Shown here: piece by piece, positions 16,995 through 25,140 of the stretch
Numbering within the stretch: position 1 is the first letter of the stretch
How the letters are laid out: each line of letters begins with the position of its first letter
NCBI RefSeq assembly: GCF_019097845.1
Contig: NZ_JAHRGM010000046.1
Span: forward strand, 62,001-126,000
DNA length: 64,000 nt
DNA from: Sphingobium sp. AS12
GTDB lineage: Bacteria > Pseudomonadota > Alphaproteobacteria > Sphingomonadales > Sphingomonadaceae
Direction: 5' to 3'
Program-made: the position numbers and the translations under genes
The notes under the pieces: generated by a model
Database searches by the model: none
What the model saw: only the letters and a program-made list of their open reading frames with translations
What the model was told of the DNA's origin: nothing

Positions 16995-17039
16995 GCCGGT
17001 CCCGGACAGGGACCGGCGCGCCAAAGGAGAGGGGGGAGG
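16995..17039. repeat. Hairpin plus purine tract, copy 4
   Basis: GCCGGTCCC-GGACA-GGGACCGGC hairpin, then AAAGGAGAGGGGGGAGG. A second stem follows before ATG 17106, in which GATGGC and GCCCGG pair with CCGGGC and GCCATC. Confidence 0.65.
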
Positions 17040-17105
17040 CGATGGCAGCCCGGTGGAAAAGAGGCGCCGGGCCGCCATCGTTCGCCCCTCTTTGGAGACC
17101 CCATC

Positions 17106-17630
17106 ATGTCCACCGACATTGTCACGCCGTCCGCCGCGGGCGGCGCTCCTGCAATCGTGCTCGACGGCCAAGCTGTCCTGACGTCCGTTCCCCTCGGCAC
17201 GCTCCTGCGCTACTTCGACGGCGAGCCATGCCCGCCCGCCCGCTTCACGCGCAAGCTGTCCGCATGGAAGAACCGCAACGGCACCGGCCGCCTGATCGAG
17301 AAATCGTTCGACAACTCGACGGCCGGTTCGCGCTACCCCGCAACCTTCACGCTCCACCTCGCCAACTATGGTTCTGGCGGCGTGATTGCCCTAATCGTGA
17401 ACCAGACCATGACGGTCACGACCGAGCTGCGGTTCGAGGTGATCGAGCGGCCCGCACCGGGCATGGTTCGCGTGCTAACCCGCGATGATAAACGCGAGGA
17501 ACTCCACCATCTCGCAGAGAATATGGCGGCGGCCGAAGCCTGGATGGCGAACAATCGCTATCTGAACGCCGTCGTCGAGATCGTCGGCGAGGAAGGGGCG
17601 GGTGCCGAACCTGTCGGGAGGGCGGCATGA
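17106..17630 (+). CDS. Unknown protein
   Basis: This 174-residue protein has LGTLLRYFDGEPCPPARF near the N-terminus and a beta-rich centre (ATFTLHLANYGSGGVIALIV). No family recognised. Its end overlaps the DUF2958 gene start at 17627 by 4 bp, so the two are coupled. Confidence 0.65.
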   Translation: MSTDIVTPSAAGGAPAIVLDGQAVLTSVPLGTLLRYFDGEPCPPARFTRKLSAWKNRNGTGRLIEKSFDNSTAGSRYPATFTLHLANYGSGGVIALIVNQTMTVTTELRFEVIERPAPGMVRVLTRDDKREELHHLAENMAAAEAWMANNRYLNAVVEIVGEEGAGAEPVGRAA

Positions 17631-18046
17631 TCCTCCTGACCCCCGAAATCCGCGCGCAGCTAGAAGCCAATGGTCGCGATCCCGAGGCCGACCATGTCCC
17701 AGTGGCAAAGCTGTTCAACCCACTCGGACCCGGCGTCTGGCTCGCCACCCATCTCGATGGGGACGGCGATACTCTCTGGGGGATTGCCGATCTTGACCTG
17801 GACTGCGTCGAATATGGCACGTTCAGCCACAGCGAGCTGCAGGGCCTCGCGGTCGGCCTCGGCCTCGGCATCGAGCGCGACATTTTGTTCAAGACCAGAA
17901 CACCGCTGTCGGTGTGGCTTGCGACGGCGGACGACGCCGGCGGAATCCGGTCGGCCGAGCGCATCATTGCCCGGCTTGAGCGGGAAAGCCGATCCATCGT
18001 CCCGGATCAATCACCGACACAATTGACCACGACCTCCGGGGCCTGA
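17627..18046 (+). CDS. DUF2958-family protein
   Basis: The 139-residue product starts MILLTPEIRAQLEANG and continues VAKLFNPLGPGVWLATHLDGDGDTLWG, then YGTFSHSELQGL: the usual DUF2958 order, at a typical length. The family is common on plasmids and integrative elements; its molecular function is unknown. It overlaps the upstream gene by 4 bp and is 2 bp from the next, so it is part of an operon. Confidence 0.85.
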   Translation: MILLTPEIRAQLEANGRDPEADHVPVAKLFNPLGPGVWLATHLDGDGDTLWGIADLDLDCVEYGTFSHSELQGLAVGLGLGIERDILFKTRTPLSVWLATADDAGGIRSAERIIARLERESRSIVPDQSPTQLTTTSGA

Positions 18047-18048
18047 TC

Positions 18049-18432
18049 GTGAAGAGCGGCGACCCTCCCATCGGACACAATGGCGGGCCGCCGCTCGACG
18101 ACGATTCTCCCTCGACCATTCGGACATGCCGGTGGTGCCGGCATTGGTCGCCCCCATCCGAGTGGGAGGAACGAGCCTATGAATATTTCCGTCTCGGCCT
18201 GTCTCGCCGCCGCGTGAAGCGGCCGTCCGGCGCCTGCGACCGGGTCAAGATGGCACCGAACAAGCCGCTCGCCTTCTCGGCCACGGTCGCGGAGTTCTCC
18301 TGCCTCAATTTTGAGGCAAAGCCGCGGCCGCCGATCGAAATCCCCCGACGCGGCGGGTTCGTGACCGTCTGGGAAGGCGACCGGATCGCCTGGCAGGGCG
18401 TCGAGGAGGATATACCCGAGGAATATCGTTGA
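18049..18432 (+). CDS. Small cysteine-containing protein with GHNGGPP motif
   Basis: GTG 18049 opens a 127-residue protein. It has the IGHNGGPPLDDD motif seen at the N-termini of many alphaproteobacterial mobile-element proteins. Four Cys in RTCRWCRHW, GACDRV and EFSCLNF could bind zinc. No wider family recognised. It lies 2 bp after the DUF2958 stop, in the same operon. Confidence 0.65.
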   Translation: MKSGDPPIGHNGGPPLDDDSPSTIRTCRWCRHWSPPSEWEERAYEYFRLGLSRRRVKRPSGACDRVKMAPNKPLAFSATVAEFSCLNFEAKPRPPIEIPRRGGFVTVWEGDRIAWQGVEEDIPEEYR

Positions 18433-18487
18433 GGTTGTGCCGCGATTGCGCCGCCATTCCCACATCTCAATCGACAAGGAGCTAAAC

Positions 18488-18787
18488 ATGGACATCCAGC
18501 CTTGCCGGGGCATCGTCATCAACGCCCCCGAATTCTTCGTGGACCCCGCCTTTCAGCAATGGCTTGCCAACGGGGACCACAAATTCACCTGGCATGACGG
18601 TGGCGAGATCGACGAATGGTCGGACGTCATCGTGCTCGTCGATCCGAGCCTCAACGGCGAGGGAAGCGACTCCGACATGCCGGAACATATCTGGAATCGC
18701 ATCGTCGAGGCTTGCCGCGAACATCTCGGACGCGATCGCGCGTGCAGCAATCACTATGTCGCGCGGCTGACGAACCTCGACCTGTGA
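18488..18787 (+). CDS. Unknown small protein
   Basis: A 99-residue acidic protein from ATG 18488 (AAGGAG upstream). It starts MDIQPCRGIVINAPEFF and contains DVIVLVDPSLNGEGSDSDMP. No family recognised. It is the last gene of the 17.1-18.8 kb series, and the toxin-antitoxin operon begins after it. Confidence 0.6.
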   Translation: MDIQPCRGIVINAPEFFVDPAFQQWLANGDHKFTWHDGGEIDEWSDVIVLVDPSLNGEGSDSDMPEHIWNRIVEACREHLGRDRACSNHYVARLTNLDL

Positions 18788-18850
18788 GCATCTCCTGGTG
18801 GAACACTGTATAAGCCGGACCGTAGTTGACACGGCACATTGAAAATCCGG

Positions 18851-18864
18851 ATAATTTGGATTAT
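18851..18864. promoter_or_regulatory. Palindrome upstream of antitoxin (operator candidate)
   Basis: ATAAT-TTGG-ATTAT in an AT-rich island 20 bp before the antitoxin start. Phd-type antitoxins bind such short palindromes to autoregulate. Confidence 0.45.
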
Positions 18865-18883
18865 ACGGAGATTGGAGGTTCGC

Positions 18884-19144
18884 ATGGCCAATCTGAGCAT
18901 CACATCGGTCGAGTTTCAGAAGGGCTTCGGGCGCTATCGCGAAGCGGCGCTGAGACAGCCCGTCACCATCACCAATCACGGCCGCGACAGCCTGGTGTTG
19001 ATGTCGGCGGACGAATTTCGGCGCCTGAAGCGGCGCGAGCGGCGGGTGATGGGTCTCGACGACTTCACCGAGACGGACATCGCCGCGATCGCCGCGAGTG
19101 AGGCGCCCGCCGAGGCAGCGGCGTTCGACGACGAACGAAACTGA
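18884..19144 (+). CDS. Phd/YefM-type antitoxin
   Basis: An 86-residue protein from ATG 18884 (GGAGG upstream). The segment EFQKGFGRYREAALRQPVTITNHGRDSLVLMSADEF is the Phd/YefM fold: a DNA-binding N-terminus, then a Ser/Asp linker and a helical toxin-binding tail (FTETDIAAIAAS). It precedes a PemK/MazF-like toxin by 2 bp. It should neutralise the toxin and repress the operon with it. Confidence 0.82.
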   Translation: MANLSITSVEFQKGFGRYREAALRQPVTITNHGRDSLVLMSADEFRRLKRRERRVMGLDDFTETDIAAIAASEAPAEAAAFDDERN

Positions 19145-19146
19145 CG

Positions 19147-19587
19147 ATGTCGCTCCCGACGCCCGTAGCGGGGCTTGTGCTCCGCTACGCTTTCCTATGG
19201 CGCGAGGAGGCCGATCGCGGACAGGAAGAAGGCAGCAAGGATCGCCCCTGTGCGATCATCCTCGTCACGCAGGATGACGAGGATGACGGGCCGCTCGTCA
19301 CTGTTCTGCCCGTCACCCACACGCCGCCGCGCGATGAGCGGCTTGCCGTCGAGCTGCCCCACGACACGAAGAAGCGTCTCGGCCTCGACGACGCGCGGTC
19401 CTGGATCGTCGTGACCGACGCTAACCGCTTCATCTGGCCCGGACCCGATGTGCGATTCGCCCGGCCCGGCGATCCCGCGAGCGTCGCTTATGGACTGCTT
19501 CCGGCTGGCATCTTCAACGAAATGCGCGACAAGTTCATCGCCGCCGTTCGCGCCCGCAAGGCCGCTCAGGTGACGCGGACGGAATAG
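19147..19587 (+). CDS. PemK/MazF-like toxin
   Basis: This 146-residue protein has GLVLRYAFLWREEADRGQEEG, KDRPCAIILV (the PemK KxRP-C pattern), VTVLPVTHTPP and AYGLLPAGIFNEMR. This is the plasmid maintenance toxin type found with Phd-like partners in sphingomonads. Such toxins cut mRNA or otherwise block growth. It directly follows its antitoxin. Pairing a Phd antitoxin with a MazF-fold toxin is a mixed combination, but known. Confidence 0.75.
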   Translation: MSLPTPVAGLVLRYAFLWREEADRGQEEGSKDRPCAIILVTQDDEDDGPLVTVLPVTHTPPRDERLAVELPHDTKKRLGLDDARSWIVVTDANRFIWPGPDVRFARPGDPASVAYGLLPAGIFNEMRDKFIAAVRARKAAQVTRTE

Positions 19588-19637
19588 CTCGCAGCACGAG
19601 CCAGATCATGAGCGACGTAACGCTCATCCCAGCGCCA

Positions 19638-19673
19638 CGCCGCCCTTACGGGCGGCGGCAAAGAGGAGGGGGA
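19638..19673. repeat. Hairpin plus purine tract, copy 5
   Basis: CGCCGCCC-TTAC-GGGCGGCG hairpin followed by AAAGAGGAGGGGGA, 62 bp before the ArdC-like gene. Confidence 0.65.
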
Positions 19674-19734
19674 TCGGCCGAGTGAAGGGCTGCTGGAGCG
19701 GGATTGCACCGCTTCGCCCTCGCGGAGAATCCCC

Positions 19735-20637
19735 ATGACCCGATCAAACGCCTCGGCTGACCACGCCGACGTCTACACCCGCATCACCTCCGAAATCATC
19801 GCAGCGATCGAAGCGGGCGCAGGAACCTGGCACATGCCCTGGCATCACAGCGGCGGCGCTGTCACCCGACCGGAGAGTTTCGCTTCCCGTCGGCGCTACC
19901 GCGGCATCAATGTGCTCGCCCTCTGGATCACCGCCGAGGTGCGAGGCTACGCCAGCGGCCTTTGGGGAACGTATCGCCAATGGCAGGGCGCGGGCGCCCA
20001 GGTCCGCAAAGGTGAACGCGGCGCGACCGTCGTGCTATGGAAGGAGGCTGCCTCGCGCGCCGAAGACGATCATGACGAAGGCGAGGAAGGACGCAGCCGC
20101 GTATTCGCCCGCGCGTTCACAGTGTTCAACGCAGCGCAGGTCGATGGATATGAACCGGAACCGGCGACCTTGCTACCCGAAAGCGAGCGCCTTGCGGATG
20201 CCGAGGCCTTCATCGCGGCATTGAAGATTCCGATCACCGAAGGCGCCTACGACGCCCACTACAGGATCGATGTCGATCAAATCTTCATGCCGCCTTTCTC
20301 GGCGTTTCGCGACGCCGCGGCCCAGATCGGTACGACCTTGCATGAGTGCGCGCACGCGACCGGGGCGAAGCACCGGCTCGACCGCAATTTCGAAGATCGG
20401 TTCGCGCACAACTGGCTGCCCATCGAAGAAGCCTGCGCCGAGCTCACCGCGTCGTTTGTGCTCGCCGACCTCGGCATTGCCCACCATCCGCGACCCGATC
20501 ATGCCGCATACGTAGCCTCTTGGCTGGAGGCCCTAAAAGACGATCCCCGCGCGATCTTCACAGCTGCCAGCAAAGCCCAGCAGGCGGCGGACTGGATGTG
20601 GGCACAGCAGACCGACACCGCGGCTGTCGCGGCTTGA
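19735..20637 (+). CDS. ArdC-like antirestriction protein/zincin metallopeptidase
   Basis: This 300-residue protein has an N-terminal ssDNA-binding domain (YTRITSEIIAAIEAGAGTWHMPW, YRGINVLALW, GTYRQWQGAGAQVRKGERG, VFNAAQVDGY) and a C-terminal zincin with TLHECAHATGAKHRL and EEACAELTASFVLADLGI. ArdC proteins protect incoming plasmid DNA from host restriction and are expressed early in conjugation. The HECAH motif and the following Glu are intact, so peptidase activity is possible. Confidence 0.9.
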   Translation: MTRSNASADHADVYTRITSEIIAAIEAGAGTWHMPWHHSGGAVTRPESFASRRRYRGINVLALWITAEVRGYASGLWGTYRQWQGAGAQVRKGERGATVVLWKEAASRAEDDHDEGEEGRSRVFARAFTVFNAAQVDGYEPEPATLLPESERLADAEAFIAALKIPITEGAYDAHYRIDVDQIFMPPFSAFRDAAAQIGTTLHECAHATGAKHRLDRNFEDRFAHNWLPIEEACAELTASFVLADLGIAHHPRPDHAAYVASWLEALKDDPRAIFTAASKAQQAADWMWAQQTDTAAVAA

Positions 20638-20694
20638 ACAGCATCCGCCGAGGCGGACCGCACCCTTTCAACTCGACTAAAATGGAGAAGTCCC

Positions 20695-21057
20695 ATGGCT
20701 TCGACGAATGCTATCCCACGCACCGAGAAGATCGCGCGCCTCAACGATAATGCCCGCTGGCACTATGACCCGACGACGCGCCATGTCGTTACTGCCACTT
20801 GTCTTGCAACTCTGGCACCCGACAATACCCAACTCCAGCTGATATGGGCTCGAGCCAAGCTCCAAAAAGCGCTCCGCGAAGCGACATTCACCAAGGAATC
20901 GCCCGAGCGCGACCGAGCCGAAATCTACGTCGACGGCCACCGCCTCCACTTCAAGATCGACTATTATGATCCCGCGCTCGAATTCGGATCGGAGGATCCG
21001 GCCAACGCTTCGATCACCGTGCGCGTCATCACGATCATGCTCTACGGTGAGGATTGA
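20695..21057 (+). CDS. DUF3768-family protein
   Basis: The 120-residue product has KIARLNDNARWHYDPTTRHVV at the N-terminus and LHFKIDYYD, FGSEDPANASITVRVITIML at the C-terminus, the conserved DUF3768 end. Its length fits the family. The function is unknown; the family is common on alphaproteobacterial plasmids. It sits 57 bp after the ArdC-like gene. Confidence 0.85.
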   Translation: MASTNAIPRTEKIARLNDNARWHYDPTTRHVVTATCLATLAPDNTQLQLIWARAKLQKALREATFTKESPERDRAEIYVDGHRLHFKIDYYDPALEFGSEDPANASITVRVITIMLYGED

Positions 21058-21163
21058 GGCCCAGCTCGCAGGTCCACTTCACCTGACCGCCCCAGCGATC
21101 GCGCGAAGCCCGATAGCGCCGTCGCGCCCAGGCCTTCGCTGTCCAGACAAAGGAGCCCGGATC

Positions 21164-21643
21164 ATGCCCGACAAGGTGACAAGCCGCCAAGCGCAGGTTG
21201 AAACAGACCTCGACCTCATTTCCCAGCTCCCGGTTTTGACCGTCGCGCTTAGCGAAGCTGAGTATGATGCCGCCAACATTTTCGCCTTTGATCCGGAAGC
21301 TCTCCTGCCGGCCGGCGCGCTGTCCGGGACCAGCGATACGATTGCGACAGGACCGGATAACTGGGACTATCGCTTGCCGGGCAGCCACATGGACAAGGCG
21401 GCATGGACTCGCCTGGCGCGCGCGTGCGTCACCTCCGCCGCGGATCATGGCGCTGCGACGTGCCTTGCCATGTTCCTCGCCGAGCGCGCGTTGGAAGAAC
21501 CCGCAACCACCCGCTCGGTAGATCATGACCCATCGACGGCAACTGACCGGCGCATCTGTATGATCTGCGATGGCGGACCGGGCAATGACGGCGTCTGCTT
21601 GTGCGGCGCACGACACTATGCGCCCGCCGCGTATCCCCGCTGA
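21164..21643 (+). CDS. Unknown protein with C-terminal cysteine motif
   Basis: This 159-residue protein from ATG 21164 (AGGAG) has LPVLTVALSEAEYDAANIFAFD, then YRLPGSHMDKAAWTRLARAC. A C-terminal CMICDGGPGNDGVCLCG follows, a short cysteine motif that may bind zinc. A shorter, frameshifted copy lacking the cysteine tail lies at 48316. No known family recognised. Confidence 0.65.
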   Translation: MPDKVTSRQAQVETDLDLISQLPVLTVALSEAEYDAANIFAFDPEALLPAGALSGTSDTIATGPDNWDYRLPGSHMDKAAWTRLARACVTSAADHGAATCLAMFLAERALEEPATTRSVDHDPSTATDRRICMICDGGPGNDGVCLCGARHYAPAAYPR

Positions 21644-21661
21644 TCGGCCGCATCCGCTCCA

Positions 21662-21703
21662 GGCGCTGACGCGCCGCCGGTGAGGGAAGGGGGAGCGGAG
21701 GGG
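21662..21703. repeat. Hairpin plus purine tract, copy 6
   Basis: GGCGC-TGAC-GCGCC hairpin, then GAGGGAAGGGGGAGCGGAGGGG. The hairpin sequence is identical to that of copy 7. Confidence 0.65.
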
Positions 21704-21767
21704 CGCTCGCCTTTATGATGCTCCGATGCCTTTGCGGATCACCGTCCCTCATACCAGGACAACGCCC

Positions 21768-22271
21768 ATGCGTCTTACCGATCAACTTGCCGCCCGTCGG
21801 CGTCTCTATTCGCTACCGCTAATCACCGCACCCGCGCTCATGGTAATTGATATTCCCGCCCCGTTTGGCAGTCGCAGTCTGGCATTAGGCCGCTATTATC
21901 CCGTGATCATCGAGACGAACGACGAACTTACCGAGTTCGAATCATTTCTCGACGCGGATCGCCCAAATCTCGTTGCGCCCGACCTACTCGATCACCGGCC
22001 GAGCAACCGGGAAGCAAGCGCGATCACATTTTTCGAACTCGCGCCGCCTGCGCCGGGTTGGCCGTGGCTGCTGCTCTGCCACTGGCCGCGACCCTACGCA
22101 TCGCTTGCAGGGACCGATCCCAATCTGCTCGCACGCGGCGCCTATACGACCGAGACGTTCCTTGATCGTGGCGACCTCCTCACTGAGACCGCCCGCTTCA
22201 TCGACATGCTCGGCCGCGACGTCGAGCTTCGCGTCATTCCGCCCATGGACGACATCGCCGGCCACTCTTGA
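21768..22271 (+). CDS. Unknown protein
   Basis: The 167-residue product from ATG 21768 (an upstream ATG at 21726 is possible) contains APFGSRSLALGRYYPVIIE and a Trp-rich stretch APGWPWLLLCHWPRP. It is mostly beta by composition. No family recognised; a purine-tract module sits upstream. Confidence 0.6.
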   Translation: MRLTDQLAARRRLYSLPLITAPALMVIDIPAPFGSRSLALGRYYPVIIETNDELTEFESFLDADRPNLVAPDLLDHRPSNREASAITFFELAPPAPGWPWLLLCHWPRPYASLAGTDPNLLARGAYTTETFLDRGDLLTETARFIDMLGRDVELRVIPPMDDIAGHS

Positions 22272-22389
22272 CCCGACGCGCAATGGCCGCGCCTCGCCGT
22301 AGCGACATTGTCCGACCTGCAACACGCCCGACTAGGGCGTCGCCGCGCGCAGATCGGTTGTCAGCCCCTCACAATCACAGGAGAATCTC

Positions 22390-23037
22390 ATGCCCGAGGA
22401 ACCTTCCGGCACAGCCACGACGCTCCAATCGAAGCACATAGGGACTATTGCGGATACCCTTCTCGCCAAGGCCGAACAATTCGCCAAGGTGTTCGGACCC
22501 GAGAGCCGGACCGCCCCCGATCTGCGGCAGGCCGCGGCCGCCTTGCTGTCCCTATTGCGTGAGCGCGACGAGCTGGCAAGATGCATCGATGCTGGCAGTC
22601 GCCCAAGCGATGCGGCGAACACGGCCAGAGTCCGCGACCCTGTAAAGCCTGTCTGCCGGGACTGCGGAAGCGAAGATATCGGGCGTGATGCCACGGCCCG
22701 ATGGGACGAGGACCTGCAGGATTGGAGCCTGACGGCCGTGTATGATTCCGTAACATGCGACAGCTGCGGCGCCGAAAGCGACAATCTTTGCAATTGGCAA
22801 CCGCTCGAACCGACGCCCGCGCCGCTCCCGCCGGTTATCGGTGCGCGCGCGCGAATCCTCGAACGCCCGCGGATCGGGGGTGATCGCTTCAAGGGGCGGG
22901 AAGGCGAAATCGTCCGCCAAAGCGCGTTCGGCTTCTACCTTCGCCTCGATATGACCCCGCGCGAACGGGTCCAGAAGGTCGAATTGGTTGAGGCACCTTT
23001 CCTGGACGTCCTCTCCCACCCGGACGGACCGGAATGA
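22390..23037 (+). CDS. Zinc-ribbon plus KOW-like protein, paralog A
   Basis: The 215-residue product has a helical N-terminus, a zinc ribbon (CRDCGSEDIGRDATARWDE...CDSCGAESDN, about residues 89-132) and a C-terminal beta-barrel-like part (GARARILERPRIGGDRFKGREGEIV). The ribbon and C-terminal part align with residues ~260-375 of the protein at 23585, so the two share a module. KOW-like domains bind nucleic acid or ribosomes, so a nucleic-acid role is possible. No named family. Confidence 0.65.
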   Translation: MPEEPSGTATTLQSKHIGTIADTLLAKAEQFAKVFGPESRTAPDLRQAAAALLSLLRERDELARCIDAGSRPSDAANTARVRDPVKPVCRDCGSEDIGRDATARWDEDLQDWSLTAVYDSVTCDSCGAESDNLCNWQPLEPTPAPLPPVIGARARILERPRIGGDRFKGREGEIVRQSAFGFYLRLDMTPRERVQKVELVEAPFLDVLSHPDGPE

Positions 23038-23103
23038 TGCGTCGGTCCGCAGGCGGGACAAAAGCGGGCAGGGAAACGCGTTCGCCGATCGGGAGATGTT
23101 TTC

Positions 23104-23412
23104 ATGCAGCGTTACGGCGAGACGATGAAGCGGCTCATGCCGGGCCTCTACGCGGGAAATGAAGTCCGAGCGGAACGCGCGGACGACGGTCGCTGGGCGT
23201 TCGAGATGAGGTGCAACCAGCTCGGCCGGCGGCTCTGGTTTGAGTTCTCGCCGCACGGCCTTTGGACGAGCGTCGGCACATGGCGCACCCTGGATGAAGG
23301 GCTCTCGGTCTCCGCAAGACTTCGCGCCGGCAACCACTTCTGGGATGCCGGTATCCAGGTCGCTCGTCTCTTCCGCGAGGAAATCTACGCCGCGTTGCGC
23401 GAGGAGCAATGA
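23104..23412 (+). CDS. Unknown small protein
   Basis: A 102-residue protein (QRYGETMKRLMPGLYAGNEVR...) with aromatic, beta-rich middle (RLWFEFSPHGLWTSVGTW) and a helical end (FREEIYAALREEQ). No family recognised. It lies between the two zinc-ribbon paralogs. Confidence 0.6.
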   Translation: MQRYGETMKRLMPGLYAGNEVRAERADDGRWAFEMRCNQLGRRLWFEFSPHGLWTSVGTWRTLDEGLSVSARLRAGNHFWDAGIQVARLFREEIYAALREEQ

Positions 23413-23516
23413 CATGTCGCGGTCTGTGCAACGCGGGGAACGCCTAGCTGGCAGCATTCTCCTTCCGATCGAACGTCATTGTCGCCGAATTGTTCTTTGC
23501 GCCCGATCCCGCACCA

Positions 23517-23556
23517 GGCGCTGACGCGCCGACGGGAAAGGGAAGGGGGAGGGGGG
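23517..23556. repeat. Hairpin plus purine tract, copy 7
   Basis: GGCGC-TGAC-GCGCC hairpin, then GGGAAAGGGAAGGGGGAGGGGGG. A short stem TGGTT/AACCA with AGGAGG in its loop follows, just before ATG 23585. Confidence 0.7.
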
Positions 23557-23584
23557 CCGGTGGTTCTGACAGGAGGAAACCATC

Positions 23585-24763
23585 ATGACCGACTTCCAAT
23601 CCCAAATCGTTATCCTTCCAGCCATCCCGCAGCAGGATCTGACACCGCTCGAGCGACTCCTGCTCACCGCAATGTTCGACCACCGCGTCGACGAGCACGG
23701 TATCCACTTCCATAGCCAGGCCGGCCTCCGCGAGCGCGTTGCCTTCACGCTTGCCGAACTCCGGACCGCCGTCCAACAGACCAACGGCCAATCCCCCGCC
23801 GCGCTGGACGTGCTGCGAGCGACGTTCGACCTTGCGACGGACCACGGCCCACATGTCGGGTTCGATCTCAGCATCACAGCCTGGGAATGGTTGCTTCAGG
23901 ATATCGTCAGACGCTCGGAGAAACTCGACCACATTGCCGTGGTCGCTGGCTATACCTGCGACGATATCGGGCGCTATCCCCACGCGCTCGGCGGGATCGC
24001 CACCGTCGTCACCGCAGACCAACTCGCGGCCAAATCGCTCGACGAGTGCCTTATCGATCTTCAAGTCGACCTGCTCGATCGGTCTTGGCCGCCTGCTCCG
24101 AACACACGGATCATCTCACCGGTCGAGGCGGATGTGCGCTCGACGATCGACGATATTCTCCGCGTCGACGAGCGGGTGACGCGGACCGATATCACCGAGG
24201 ATAACATCCGCATGGCCTGCGCCACGATAGCGTCGGACGCGCTCGATGACGAGGCTCGTTGCCACGCGATCTACGACGCCGCCCGAGGCGCGATTGATCT
24301 GGCGTTGGCGCGGGCGGAGCCGATCGCTCTTTCTCCGAATGCCGACCTCCCTCTCTCGCTGAAGCCGGCATGCCGCTACTGTGCGAATGACCGAATCGTC
24401 CGGGACGCCTGCGCGCGCTGGGACGCCGATACCGGACGATGGACGCTGGCAGATGTGCTTGTCGGCGATTTCTGCGAGGCGTGCAATGCGGATGGCGACG
24501 ACCTCGTGCGCTGGGTCGCCGCCGATGGCGCACCGGCAATCCTGTGCGAACCCGTTGTGGGCGCGCGCGTGCGCATCATCGACCCACCCCGCTTCAAAGA
24601 CCACGAAGGCGAGGTTCGCTTCAAGTCTGCCGTCGGCGTGTTCGTCCATCTCGACGACGAGCGCCTCGCGTCGACGCAACTGTTCAGCGCGCTGCAGCTG
24701 ATGGTCATTGCCCTGCCCGAACCGGTGGCAAGCGTGCCAGGTGCGACACCGGAGCCGGTATAG
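23585..24763 (+). CDS. Zinc-ribbon plus KOW-like protein, paralog B
   Basis: This 392-residue protein has a helical N-terminal ~250 residues with no recognised family. It is followed by a zinc ribbon (CRYCANDRIVRDACARWDAD...CEACNADGDD) and a small barrel (GARVRIIDPPRFKDHEGEV). The C-terminal module matches the protein at 22390. The shared tail with different front halves suggests a common targeting domain. Its stop overlaps the next GTG by one base (TAGTG), so the next gene is coupled. Confidence 0.65.
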   Translation: MTDFQSQIVILPAIPQQDLTPLERLLLTAMFDHRVDEHGIHFHSQAGLRERVAFTLAELRTAVQQTNGQSPAALDVLRATFDLATDHGPHVGFDLSITAWEWLLQDIVRRSEKLDHIAVVAGYTCDDIGRYPHALGGIATVVTADQLAAKSLDECLIDLQVDLLDRSWPPAPNTRIISPVEADVRSTIDDILRVDERVTRTDITEDNIRMACATIASDALDDEARCHAIYDAARGAIDLALARAEPIALSPNADLPLSLKPACRYCANDRIVRDACARWDADTGRWTLADVLVGDFCEACNADGDDLVRWVAADGAPAILCEPVVGARVRIIDPPRFKDHEGEVRFKSAVGVFVHLDDERLASTQLFSALQLMVIALPEPVASVPGATPEPV

Positions 24764-24999
24764 TGACCGGGCGCGGCAGGGAGCTTCAAATCGCGGGCCT
24801 GACGCTTCGTCTTAGCAGTTCACGACGTCCCGGCTGCCGCAGTCTCACCTATTTCGAGGTCCGGCACGATGGCCGCTGGCTTCACTGCGGCGATCCTCTC
24901 CACGGTGAGACAAGCAGCGCGAAGGCGCGGGAGGCATTGGTTCACTATGCCCGCGTAGCGATCCGAAAGGCCAGCGGGCCCCCTCCCCAAAGCGGATAG
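24763..24999 (+). CDS. Small unknown protein
   Basis: GTG 24763 overlaps the previous stop. The 78-residue product has LTLRLSSSRRPGCRSLTYFEV and KAREALVHYARVAIRKA, is basic and may be a short beta-beta-alpha fold. No family recognised. It is supported mainly by the overlap and good codon use. Confidence 0.5.
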   Translation: MTGRGRELQIAGLTLRLSSSRRPGCRSLTYFEVRHDGRWLHCGDPLHGETSSAKAREALVHYARVAIRKASGPPPQSG

Positions 25000-25140
25000 C
25001 ATCGCCCTATCTTCCCCGTCCGCACGCCATCTCGACAGCCGCCGAGATCCATCCACCGAATGCCGCCCCGCACGACACGTCACGCCCGCCCGATCCGGAT
25101 GGGTGGCCGATGTCGTGCGTTTGCCGGCCGGGAACGCGCG

